From the NCBI GenBank assembly GCA_025060615.1, contig JANXBS010000001.1:1-64000 (forward strand): a DNA stretch of 64,000 bases. The letters run 5' to 3'. Below are positions 28,220 through 38,343 of this stretch, in pieces. The notes below the pieces were generated by a model, which made no database searches, was not told the origin of the DNA, and was given only the letters and a program-made list of their open reading frames with translations. This stretch comes from Anaerolineae bacterium (lineage in GTDB: Bacteria > Chloroflexota > Anaerolineae > DUEN01). Position 1 is the first letter of the stretch, and the number at the start of each line of letters is the position of its first letter. Made by a program: the position numbers and the translations under genes.

Positions 28220-28316
28220 GGGCATCACCTCCTCCGTTTAAGATAGCGACGGAAGAGGCAGCAAAGCTGCCAATTTTTGACCCGATCTCAGCGACCAAGG
28301 GCTGAACTTCATCCCG

Positions 28317-28344
28317 ATTATGCACACATATCAGGGTCTGTCAA
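28317..28344 (-). promoter_or_regulatory. Promoter for the microgene unit
   Basis: Minus strand TTGACA (28339-28344), 16-bp spacer, CATAAT (28317-28322). It begins directly after the rluD stop codon. Its transcript carries a GGCAGC-TTT-GCTGCC hairpin in the leader before the ribosome site. Confidence 0.7.
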
Positions 28345-28345
28345 A

Positions 28346-29284
28346 TCACCCCAGCTTTCTCTCGCGGCGCAGCCGCTCTAATACCTCTTCCAGATCGGCC
28401 GGCAATGGCGCTGTGAACTCGGCCCACATCCCGCTGCTGGGGAGCCGAACCCCGATCCGAAATGCGTGCAAAAACTGGCGCGGACAATGCAAGCGCGGGT
28501 GTTTCCGCCCATACACTGGATCTCCCACCAGCGGATGGCCGATACTGGTCAGGTGCACCCGGATCTGGTGCGTGCGCCCTGTACGGGGGCGGGCCTCGAT
28601 CAGCGTATAGCCGGAGAAACGCTCGAGCACGAGGAACTCCGTCACCGCAGACCGGCCTCTGTGTTCTGGCACGACGGCCATTCGCTGGCGATGGCGCGGG
28701 TCACGGCCAATAGGGGCTTCGATCCGCCCATGCGTTGTGGGCAGCTCTCCCTCGACCAGGGCTAGATAGGCTTTCTCCACCGTTCGAGCCTTAAACTGCG
28801 CCTGAAGATCGCGCAGAGCTGCGTCATTTTTGGCGACCAGGATCACCCCTGAGGTGTCCTTGTCTAGCCGATGCACGATGCCAGGGCGCTGCTCGCCGCC
28901 GATAACGAGGTCAGGCACATGGGCCAGCACCGCGTTCACTAACGTGCCCGTGCGGTGGACGCGGCCAGGTGCAGGATGCACCACCATGCCGGCCGGCTTA
29001 TTGATCACCAACAGGTCATTATCCTCGTAGAGGATGTCGAGCGGGATCGGCTCAGGCAGGGCCATAGCCGGCAAGGGCGGCGGAATCTGCACTATGACCG
29101 TATCGCCAGGCCGGACCTTATAGCTGGCTTTAGGCGAGATGCCGTCTACCCGAACATGCCCCTCTTTGATCCAGCGCTGAATCTCCGCACGCGAGCGGTC
29201 CGGCAACGCCATTGCCAGCCAGCGATCTATTCTCTCTCCACCCTGGGTGACGGTAAAGGTCAGTATGTGCTTGCGGCTGTTCAT
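28346..29284 (-). CDS. rluD: RluA-family 23S rRNA pseudouridine synthase
   Basis: A 312-aa enzyme with an N-terminal S4 RNA-binding domain (IDRWLAMALPDRSRAEIQRW) and a pseudouridine synthase domain with the catalytic Asp in GIVHRLDKDTSGVILVAKN. Further family motifs are RTGRTHQIRVHL and GHPLVGDPVYG. It most resembles RluD, which modifies helix 69 of 23S rRNA, but exact site specificity is not provable here. The start at ATG 29284 (MNSRKHILTF) fits the S4 domain. It lies only about 10 nt beyond the terminator of the upstream binding-protein gene and has no clear ribosome site. Confidence 0.88.
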   Translation of the reverse strand: MNSRKHILTFTVTQGGERIDRWLAMALPDRSRAEIQRWIKEGHVRVDGISPKASYKVRPGDTVIVQIPPPLPAMALPEPIPLDILYEDNDLLVINKPAGMVVHPAPGRVHRTGTLVNAVLAHVPDLVIGGEQRPGIVHRLDKDTSGVILVAKNDAALRDLQAQFKARTVEKAYLALVEGELPTTHGRIEAPIGRDPRHRQRMAVVPEHRGRSAVTEFLVLERFSGYTLIEARPRTGRTHQIRVHLTSIGHPLVGDPVYGRKHPRLHCPRQFLHAFRIGVRLPSSGMWAEFTAPLPADLEEVLERLRRERKLG

Positions 29285-29294
29285 GTCCGAGCGC

Positions 29295-29331
29295 AAAAGA
29301 CAGGGGGTAAGGCTCATCCTTACCCCCTGTC
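29295..29331 (-). terminator. Rho-independent terminator of the sugar-binding-protein gene
   Basis: A perfect 14-bp stem GACAGGGGGTAAGG / CCTTACCCCCTGTC (29299-29312, 29318-29331) with a 5-nt loop, followed on the minus strand by TTTT (29295-29298). It ends the transporter operon just before rluD. Confidence 0.85.
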
Positions 29332-29355
29332 GGCGTGAATTCAGCCGAGCCAATC

Positions 29356-30729
29356 CTACTTCTGGTATTCGGCCTTGATCTGTTGCAGCGTCTTGACCAG
29401 GTCTTGCTGGGCCTGAGGCAACACCTCGGCTGCGGTCTTCTCGCCGAGGAAGACGGGATCCAAGGCGGCGCTGACCACGTTGTTGATCTGATCAAAGCGA
29501 ACCAGCAAGTGGTTAGGCGATTCCGCGCCGTGCCGTACGCCACCCAGGAAGCACGTCTCCGCCTCCTCCGGCGTCATGCTGGGATAGAGCTTAAAGAATT
29601 CTGGCAGCAGGGACTTGCGGACGGGCGGCGCACCGACAGCTTGCATGTAAGCCCGCTGAGCCTCCGCGCTCACCAGATACTTGAGGAACTCCCACGCCTC
29701 ATTGGGATGCTTACTGGTCGCCGACAGCATCCAGGGGTCAGTGAAGATTACGGCCTTGGCGTTGGGAGCCCCTTTGGGCAGCGCGGCGCAGCCGAACGGG
29801 AACTGCTCCTCAGCCCCTTTGAACACCCACCAGCCCCAGACGCCGATGGGCTTCATAGCGACCCGACCGGTGAGGAAGGGATCGCCACCTGCGGCCAACG
29901 CCTGCTCAGCGGCCGGCGATGGAGCTACCTTATACTTCCAGGTCAGATCCGCCCGCGCCTGGAAGGCCTGAATCGCCTCGGGCGAGTCCAGGTAAGCTGT
30001 GTCCGCAAAGCCGGTCTGGTACGCCTCGGGTGGATACAGATCCTTGCCGAACATCCAGGCCCAGGCGTCGTTGGGCCAGATACCGAAGTGCAGGCCCCAG
30101 ATCGCCTTGGTTGGATCGTCCACATCCTTGGTCAGCTTTTGGGCGGTCTCCACGAACTTGTCCCACGTCCAGGTTTCGTCATCCCAGTCGGCCGGCGGAT
30201 AGGGCACCCCTGCCTCGTCGAACAGCTTCTTGTTGTAGAAGATATACGAGGCGCCTGTGAGCAGAGGCAGGCCGTAGATCTTCCCCTCGACCTTGTACAG
30301 GTCTAGCACCTCGGGGATGAAATCGGACAGGTCGAAGTTGTCCCGCTCGATAAAGGGCGTCAAATCTTGGATTAGCCCGCGGATGCGATAGTCGGCGAAG
30401 CCGCTGGGGCCCCAGTGCGACCAGATGTCCGGGCCCTCGCCGGCGGCGAACATAGCGTTCATCTTGGTGTCGAACTCATCCCAGTTCACGATCACCAGGT
30501 TGATCTTGATGTTGGGATGTAGCTTTTCGAACTCAGGGATGACGATGTTCTGCTCCCACGGCTGCTCGTTGGGCTGCGAACGGACGTACCAGGTAATCGT
30601 GACTTTCTCTTCGGCTGGCTTCTCTGCGGCCTTCTGGGCTGGCGCTGGAGCCGTCGCCGGGGCACATGCGGCCACCATCAGGCTGGTTACGAGCAACACG
30701 CTGATAAAGGTGAATACTTTGAACTTCAT
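29356..30729 (-). CDS. ABC transporter extracellular sugar-binding lipoprotein (family 1)
   Basis: A 457-aa lipoprotein with signal peptide and lipobox VAAC at Cys21, then an Ala/Pro/Lys-rich spacer and a family 1 solute-binding fold: ITWYVRSQPNEQPW, FEKLHPNIKINLV, GPDIWSHWG, YNKKLFDEAGVPYPPADWDDE and HPNEAWEFLKYL. It captures an oligosaccharide or glycoside and delivers it to the two permeases encoded just upstream on the same strand. The substrate cannot be read from sequence; the nearby beta-glucosidase suggests a beta-glucoside. AAGGAGGG precedes ATG 30729. It ends at a strong terminator. Confidence 0.92.
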   Translation of the reverse strand: MKFKVFTFISVLLVTSLMVAACAPATAPAPAQKAAEKPAEEKVTITWYVRSQPNEQPWEQNIVIPEFEKLHPNIKINLVIVNWDEFDTKMNAMFAAGEGPDIWSHWGPSGFADYRIRGLIQDLTPFIERDNFDLSDFIPEVLDLYKVEGKIYGLPLLTGASYIFYNKKLFDEAGVPYPPADWDDETWTWDKFVETAQKLTKDVDDPTKAIWGLHFGIWPNDAWAWMFGKDLYPPEAYQTGFADTAYLDSPEAIQAFQARADLTWKYKVAPSPAAEQALAAGGDPFLTGRVAMKPIGVWGWWVFKGAEEQFPFGCAALPKGAPNAKAVIFTDPWMLSATSKHPNEAWEFLKYLVSAEAQRAYMQAVGAPPVRKSLLPEFFKLYPSMTPEEAETCFLGGVRHGAESPNHLLVRFDQINNVVSAALDPVFLGEKTAAEVLPQAQQDLVKTLQQIKAEYQK

Positions 30730-30881
30730 GGCTGTTCCCTCCTTGCTTTAATGGGTCGAGAGCTGAACACAAACAAGCGATCTGCTTCCGGCTCAGAAAA
30801 TGTAGTGATCACCCCCCTTCCTTCGGCATAGGATCAAGGCTTTTGATAGAATCCCAACCAGCTTGATCCGCCCTTAGACAT
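30730..30881 (-). other. Spacer between sugar permease and binding-protein genes
   Basis: It holds an 8-bp inverted repeat GGATCAAG / CTTGATCC (30831-30838, 30862-30869) with a 23-nt loop, possibly setting relative expression of the binding protein or an operator. No separate promoter is clear. Confidence 0.35.
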
Positions 30882-31787
30882 CTACCCCTTGACCCCGGTG
30901 ATCACGATGCCTTGGATGAAATATCGTTGAGCGGCAAAAAACAGCAAGATCAATGGCGCCACAGCAGCCAGCGAGGCAGCCATCAGCCAGTGCCATGGCG
31001 TCCCACCGTATGCGGCCGTGAAGCGTGAAAGCCCTACTGATACCGGCAGCTTTTCTGTGCTGTTGAGATAGATCAGTGGCCCCAGGAAGTCATTCCAGTG
31101 ATAGACAAACGAGAGAATCCCTACTGCGGCGAGGGCGGGTCCAGATAGGGGGACGAAGATGCGCCACCAGACCCCTAGGTGCGAACAGCCGTCAATACGC
31201 GCGGCGTCCACCAGATCCTGATGGATGCTCAAATAGAACTGGCGTAACAGAAAGATCAGATAGGCGCTGCCGAAGAAGGGCGGCACCATTAGTGGCTTCC
31301 AGCTATCTCGCCACCCCAGCCATTTGGTGAACATCACGTACTGGGGAATCATCGTCACCTGGTACGGCAGCATCATGGTGCCCAAAACCAACAAGAACAG
31401 CACATTGCGCCCCGGCGCGCGCAGGCGTGCAAAGCCGAAGGCTACCAGCGAGCAGGAGAGCATCTCCGCAAAGGCCACCACGGTGGCATACATAAAAGTG
31501 TTGCGGAAGAAGAGGTTAAACGGCATAAAGGTCAGCGCGTCGCGGTAATTATGCCATTGCGGATTTTTGGGGATCCATTCCGGGGGTAACTGAATGGCCG
31601 TAAACCGGGTTTTTAAGGATGTGGAGATCATCCAAGCTACAGGGATCAAGATAATGATCGCCCCCACGATGGCGATAAGGGTAGCGAGGGCACGAGTAAC
31701 CTGTTGGCGGAAAGACTTGGTCTTATACCAGGGGATGTGGTAGGCGCGGACAGCTCTCTGAGGACCGACTATCACCTGCTCAGCCAT
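30882..31787 (-). CDS. Sugar ABC transporter permease, MalG family
   Basis: A 301-aa carbohydrate-type (CUT1) permease with six membrane segments: PVAWMISTSLKTRFTAIQLP, the EAA loop DAARIDGCSHLGVWWRIFVPL and the C-terminal FFAAQRYFIQGIVITGVKG, all MalG-like. It forms the channel with the MalF-like protein encoded 39 nt upstream. No ATPase gene lies in the operon; CUT1 systems commonly share a distant MsmK-type ATPase, which is an inference here. Start at ATG 31787. Confidence 0.93.
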   Translation of the reverse strand: MAEQVIVGPQRAVRAYHIPWYKTKSFRQQVTRALATLIAIVGAIIILIPVAWMISTSLKTRFTAIQLPPEWIPKNPQWHNYRDALTFMPFNLFFRNTFMYATVVAFAEMLSCSLVAFGFARLRAPGRNVLFLLVLGTMMLPYQVTMIPQYVMFTKWLGWRDSWKPLMVPPFFGSAYLIFLLRQFYLSIHQDLVDAARIDGCSHLGVWWRIFVPLSGPALAAVGILSFVYHWNDFLGPLIYLNSTEKLPVSVGLSRFTAAYGGTPWHWLMAASLAAVAPLILLFFAAQRYFIQGIVITGVKG

Positions 31788-31826
31788 CGAGTCCCATCCT
31801 CCCTAAATGTTGATATCTCGTCCCGG

Positions 31827-32756
31827 CTACAAAGCCTCCGTGGGGGCCTCGTAATGGACCCGGCTCCGAGATGCGCGCAACGCCAACAAGGTCAACCCGA
31901 AGATGATCAGGAAGAGGATCCAGGCTTGCGCGGAGGCGAACCCCATGCGGAAATTGCGGAATGCCTGCTGATAGAGGTAGAGCACATAAACCAGCGTTGC
32001 ATAGTTAGGGCCTCCACGCCCTGTGGTCACCACGTAGATCTGGGTGAAAGCCTGGAACGATCCGATAATCCCCGTGATGAAGGTGAACAAGATCACAGGC
32101 GAGATCATCGGCAGCGTGACGTGGCGGAAACGGTGTATCGCGTTAGCGCCATCCAATTCCGCTGCCTCATATAGCTCCGTAGGTACGCTTTGTAAGGCGG
32201 CCAGATAAATCACCATGGGCCCTCCCAGACCCCAAAGATTCATCAGCACAAACGAAGGGATAGCCCAATAGCGATCGTAAAACCAGCCGGGGCCTTTGAT
32301 ATGAAAGAGCTTAAAGAGCAGATAATTGACCAGCCCAAAGTCGGGATTAAGGATCCATTGGAAAAGCAGGGCAACCGCCACGCCTGTGATCACCGAGGGC
32401 AAATAATACACGGTGCGGAACACCGAGAGGGCCGGCACTTTTTGGTTGAGCAGTACGGCTAGCCCCAACGAGGCTGCAATCCCCAAGGGGACGCTGAGAG
32501 CCGTAAAATAGACCGTAACCTTGATGGACTGCCAGAAGAGCCTATCTGTGAAGAGCTCTCGGTAATTGCCTGCTCCAACCCATTTGGGTGGATTCACAAT
32601 GTCATACTGGGTGAGGCTGTAATAGAAGGAGGCCAGAATAGGATACAGGGTGAAGGCGAGAAATCCAAAGATCCAGGGGGAGATAAAACCGTAAAAAGCT
32701 AAGGCCTCACGACGTGCCAACTTTGACCGGGGCAAAAACCCTCCCCATAGGGCCAT
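31827..32756 (-). CDS. Sugar ABC transporter permease, MalF/UgpA family
   Basis: A 309-aa CUT1 permease: LAFYGFISPWIFGFLAFTLY opening, a periplasmic loop with QYDIVNPPKWVGAGNYRELF, PSVITGVAVALLFQWILNPD, and EAA loop YEAAELDGANAIHRFRHVTL. ATG 32756 has GGGAGGG just upstream. It is the first gene of the MalF-MalG-binding-protein operon, read from the promoter at 32975-33003 with a leader of about 210 nt. The binding protein is last in the operon, which is less usual for this family. Confidence 0.93.
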   Translation of the reverse strand: MALWGGFLPRSKLARREALAFYGFISPWIFGFLAFTLYPILASFYYSLTQYDIVNPPKWVGAGNYRELFTDRLFWQSIKVTVYFTALSVPLGIAASLGLAVLLNQKVPALSVFRTVYYLPSVITGVAVALLFQWILNPDFGLVNYLLFKLFHIKGPGWFYDRYWAIPSFVLMNLWGLGGPMVIYLAALQSVPTELYEAAELDGANAIHRFRHVTLPMISPVILFTFITGIIGSFQAFTQIYVVTTGRGGPNYATLVYVLYLYQQAFRNFRMGFASAQAWILFLIIFGLTLLALRASRSRVHYEAPTEAL

Positions 32757-32974
32757 ATTACCCTCCCTACTGATGGGATTGAAAGCCGATCATCGCCAAA
32801 CGCAAGACCACCCACTTTTCGACAAGATGGGCTAACACACAGACGAAGGCTTAAATATGCCGGGTAACTCCGGGTGGGAATTTAGCCTGTACCTCTAGGC
32901 ACCCAGCTACGGCTATGGCTATATAGCGGACTTGAAAGCAAACGGGAAGTTAGGAAACGAAATCACTCTGCATA

Positions 32975-33003
32975 AAAATAGCACAAAGTCAGGGGATTGT
33001 CAA
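32975..33003 (-). promoter_or_regulatory. Promoter of the sugar transporter operon
   Basis: Minus strand TTGACA (32998-33003), 17-bp spacer, TATTTT (32975-32980). The leader to the first gene is about 210 nt and could hold control elements; I saw no palindromic LacI-type operator near the -10. Confidence 0.65.
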
Positions 33004-33049
33004 TCGCTTCTACTGAATCGCCAAACTGCCAAGAGGTGGTAAGCCGACG

Positions 33050-33568
33050 TCACGCCTTTTGGACGTCGGTAACATCACTGCGTGGGCTTTCTTTCTCAGT
33101 AAACACGATGAACGCCAGGATAATGACGCCAATCACAATGGCACTATCGGCCACGTTAAACGTAGGCCATTTCAAATCGTCAATACCGATGGTGATGAAG
33201 TCGGTGACATGCCCGAATCGTAACCGGTCAATCAGATTGCCAACAGCTCCTCCTAGCTGCAAACCTAAGCTGAAGCGCACCCAGAACCGCCCTTGCGGCA
33301 GATAGCGGCTATAGATCACAATGCCCACCGAAACGGCAATCGCGATCAGGATGAACAACATTCCTTGATCTTTGAAAAGCCCAAAGGCGGCCCCTGTATT
33401 CGTCACATGGGTGATGGTCAGAAAGCGGGAAAGCGCCGGGATGGGCACCCACACCGCGTTTTCCGGGAGCGTGCGCAAGACCCAGGCCTTGCTCATCTGG
33501 TCTAAAATAAGCACTACGGCTGCAACGACTGGGACCGTCCATCCACCGAGTTTAGTCCGAATCGGCAT
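33050..33568 (-). CDS. lspA: Lipoprotein signal peptidase (signal peptidase II)
   Basis: A 172-aa membrane aspartic peptidase that removes the signal peptide of diacylglyceryl-modified prolipoproteins. It has four membrane segments and the conserved motifs DQMSKAWV, VTNTGAAFGLF, GNLIDRLRFGHVTDFI and FNVADSAIVIG, the last two carrying the two catalytic Asp residues. ATG 33568 is used; a GTG at 33595 would add nine residues. Its own promoter is at 33737-33765. It would process the several lipoproteins encoded in this window. Confidence 0.95.
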   Translation of the reverse strand: MPIRTKLGGWTVPVVAAVVLILDQMSKAWVLRTLPENAVWVPIPALSRFLTITHVTNTGAAFGLFKDQGMLFILIAIAVSVGIVIYSRYLPQGRFWVRFSLGLQLGGAVGNLIDRLRFGHVTDFITIGIDDLKWPTFNVADSAIVIGVIILAFIVFTEKESPRSDVTDVQKA

Positions 33569-33736
33569 ATAACCGTCCTGATCTCCTAGATTCACAGGTG
33601 ATCAGCTCGATGGCTCTTACGGGACTTGTTAAAGGCATCGTTCAATACAGCTCTGACAGTTAATGCGATGCACCGGGTGAGGGATCACTTTCAACCAGGC
33701 AAGAGCACAAGCTATTCTACTTAGAATGCACACCCT

Positions 33737-33765
33737 ATTGTACCCTGACTTGGCTGAATCGCCAA
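33737..33765 (-). promoter_or_regulatory. lspA promoter
   Basis: Minus strand TTGGCG (33760-33765), 17-bp spacer, TACAAT (33737-33742). The leader to ATG 33568 is about 160 nt. Confidence 0.6.
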
Positions 33766-33832
33766 GCCTTTCCAGATATCTTTTTGATAGGTAAAGAGCT
33801 TCTTGGCCTTCTTGAACTCGACGAATGCATAT

Positions 33833-33855
33833 GGGACGCAGCAATGCTGCGTCCC
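33833..33855. terminator. Hairpin downstream of the beta-glucosidase gene
   Basis: A perfect 10-bp stem GGGACGCAGC / GCTGCGTCCC with a 3-nt loop. There is no U-run on the minus strand, so termination is only a possibility. Confidence 0.45.
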
Positions 33856-34000
33856 TGTTTACGTTACTTCCTCTCTCTCGGATGTGGTGAAGAGGCGTCC
33901 ACCTCTGGCCAAGATTTAGGGCTTGTCAGACCACCGGGCTAGAGACTGGTTTCAGATCAGTGGCTGGGGTCGACGTGGGCGAGCATTCCCATTCTCCTGG

Positions 34001-36437
<2,437 letters not shown>

Positions 36438-36470
36438 AACGGGCGGCCTCATACTAGTGCGGGTGTGGAA

Positions 36471-36511
36471 GGGGAGGTGCGACAGAGCATTTCGTCTCAG
36501 GACACCTCCCC
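36471..36511. terminator. Inverted repeat between convergent Uma2 remnant and SIMPL gene
   Basis: GGGGAGGTG (36471-36479) and CACCTCCCC (36503-36511) form a 9-bp stem with a 23-nt loop. There is no U-run; it is plausibly a bidirectional terminator. Confidence 0.4.
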
Positions 36512-36589
36512 AAGCTCGTGAGATAGCCAACATGGCTACCGTCATGCGGAGATTCCCCGATTAAAAGGACAATGATCAATGGGAGAGGC

Positions 36590-37360
36590 TCATTGGACCT
36601 CGAAAACCACCTGAAGAGAGGCTTGGAAGTCGAGTTCACCAGGTGAAATAGGCCCACTCCCTCCCACTCCAATGCGCTCCATCGCTGCAAAGGCCATCAC
36701 AGGGTAAGGGCTACTGATGGATTCGCTTATGCTTACCACCTCGCCCAGCTTCAGGCCGGCTAGCTCAGCTAGCTCCGTCGCTTTAGCACGGGCATTGGCC
36801 ATGGCCTTGGCTCGTGCCTCCGACTCAGCAGCGCTCGAGTCCTCTAGGCTAAAGTTGACCCCCCAGATATTATTGGCGCCAGCCTCAATGGCCGCATCCA
36901 AGACTGAGGCGACTGCGTCGAGATCTCGGATCGTTACCTGGACCATATTAGAGACTCGATAGCGGCCTTGCAGTTCACCGGGTATCCCCTCCGCTGTAGC
37001 CGGCATGGGTATACCCGGCTCTCGTTCAAAGAAGATGCTATAGTTGGAGGTTTGAATATCCCGATCGGCGATTCCCGCCTTGCGAAGAGCAGCCAATACG
37101 GCTGTCATCTGTTCGCGGTTTTTCGCTGTGGCCTCCTTCACGGTAGGAGCGAACACTTCCACGCCGATCTGAGCCTGAGCTATATCGGGCCTGACATGGA
37201 CTCTTCCCTGCCCGATCACAGTAATAGTACGATTCACATTGGTGGACGAAGTGGATTGCGCCTTTGTCTCTCGAGGAGAGGATGCGAAGGCCAACCCACC
37301 TAACGTGGCGCTGAGCAGCACAAGGCTCAATGTCAAGGTAAAACCGATTTTGCGCGACAT
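36590..37360 (-). CDS. Exported SIMPL-domain (DUF541, YggE-like) protein
   Basis: A 256-aa exported protein: signal peptide (about 1-27, ending LAFASSP), then a SIMPL domain with ITVIGQGRVHVRPDIAQAQI, the repeating Ala/Lys segment ARAKAMANARAKATELAELA and a terminal beta-strand LQVVFEV. YggE-like proteins are linked to stress resistance, by an unknown mechanism. ATG 37360 has GGAGG upstream at a somewhat long spacing. It stands alone on the minus strand. Confidence 0.88.
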   Translation of the reverse strand: MSRKIGFTLTLSLVLLSATLGGLAFASSPRETKAQSTSSTNVNRTITVIGQGRVHVRPDIAQAQIGVEVFAPTVKEATAKNREQMTAVLAALRKAGIADRDIQTSNYSIFFEREPGIPMPATAEGIPGELQGRYRVSNMVQVTIRDLDAVASVLDAAIEAGANNIWGVNFSLEDSSAAESEARAKAMANARAKATELAELAGLKLGEVVSISESISSPYPVMAFAAMERIGVGGSGPISPGELDFQASLQVVFEVQ

Positions 37361-37535
37361 GGTTCATGTACCTCCAAGAAGATGTTATCCCTGCCTTGGG
37401 GGACACCTTTTAGACGATAGGTGATTTCGAAAGGTTCCCAGCCTTGTTGAGGAAGACTACTTCCCGGCCCACTAGGAGCTTGTTCTTTTCAGCCCCTGAG
37501 AACTTCGGGAGATTTAAGTGAAACCTGACGATCAA

Positions 37536-37565
37536 TTGCCAATCCTCAGGAGGGTATGCTATACT
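37536..37565 (+). promoter_or_regulatory. Promoter of the archaemetzincin-like gene
   Basis: TTGCCA (37536-37541), 18-bp spacer, and extended -10 TGC-TATACT (37560-37565), 53 nt before the start. Confidence 0.6.
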
Positions 37566-37617
37566 CACCTTGGTTGGGGTCTTGAAGGGAGATCCTGTCC
37601 ACACGGAGGGTGTTGGG

Positions 37618-38325
37618 ATGAAGCCCTTTTCGATCATGTGGTCAGAAGGGATCACGGAGGAAGAAGCCACTCAAGCCGTGTTGACCGTTCAGGAGATCGT
37701 TACCTCAGCCTTTCGAATCGAAAAATGGAAACGCGTTTCACCGTTGATGCCTGAGATCCGCCCCTTTGGGACCTGGGTAATCCCCGCCGTGCCGCGCGGG
37801 GCCGCTTATTGGGGGACCCAATGGTATATCGAGCGATCGCTAGACCCTAAGCTGAAGCGCGTGCGCGGCTACGACTTTTTGCGACTCGTGCAGTTCGAGC
37901 CGTGGCAGTTTCAAGCGCCGCATTTCGACCTAGCGTTGTTAGACCACGAGCTGATCGGTGATCCTGATGACGCGCCGGAGACCCTAACGTTAGGTCTCAC
38001 CTTGCCGGGCACGGCCACGGTTATCTCCGTCGCCCCATTGCGAGCGATCCGCAATCGCTCGCGACGTCTCGCGGCGCTGCGCCGGTTGATCGCGCATCAC
38101 TTAGGCCACATGGTGCGGGTGCCACGACCGGGTCGAACTAAGAGCGTAGATACCTCCGGGCCAGAACCCCATTGTACAGCGGTCTGTGCCATGCGCCACG
38201 CTGAAAACATCTTTGAGCTCCTGAAACTTACCCGAGAGGAAGCGGAGGCCGGGGTCACTTACTGCGACGAATGCCAGCGCGATCTACGGGTGCAATTAGT
38301 GAGCGCCCAGTTCAGCCTGAACTAG
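37618..38325 (+). CDS. Archaemetzincin-like protein with altered zinc/catalytic motif
   Basis: A 235-aa protein; ATG 37618 is 7 nt after GGAGGG (37605-37610). Family resemblance lies in VRGYDFLRLVQFEPW, in a short His-rich helix and in cysteine pairs HCTAVCAM (185-192) and CDEC (216-219). Archaemetzincins carry HEXXHXXGXXH followed by CX4CXM and CXXC. Here the helix reads AHHLGHMVRVP: the catalytic Glu is replaced by His161, and the Gly and third His are not at the usual spacing (His185 is about 21 residues on). It may be an inactive zinc-binding relative or a variant peptidase. No partner gene is adjacent. Confidence 0.6.
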   Translation: MKPFSIMWSEGITEEEATQAVLTVQEIVTSAFRIEKWKRVSPLMPEIRPFGTWVIPAVPRGAAYWGTQWYIERSLDPKLKRVRGYDFLRLVQFEPWQFQAPHFDLALLDHELIGDPDDAPETLTLGLTLPGTATVISVAPLRAIRNRSRRLAALRRLIAHHLGHMVRVPRPGRTKSVDTSGPEPHCTAVCAMRHAENIFELLKLTREEAEAGVTYCDECQRDLRVQLVSAQFSLN

Positions 38326-38343
38326 CGCCTGGCCTCCTTCCCT

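Larger units (their letters stand above)
33570..33995. other. Intergenic region between lspA and the beta-glucosidase gene
   Basis: About 430 nt without a gene. It contains the lspA promoter (33737-33765) and a hairpin GGGACGCAGC-AAT-GCTGCGTCCC (33833-33855). The hairpin may end beta-glucosidase transcripts but lacks a U-run. No other structure was noticed. Confidence 0.5.
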
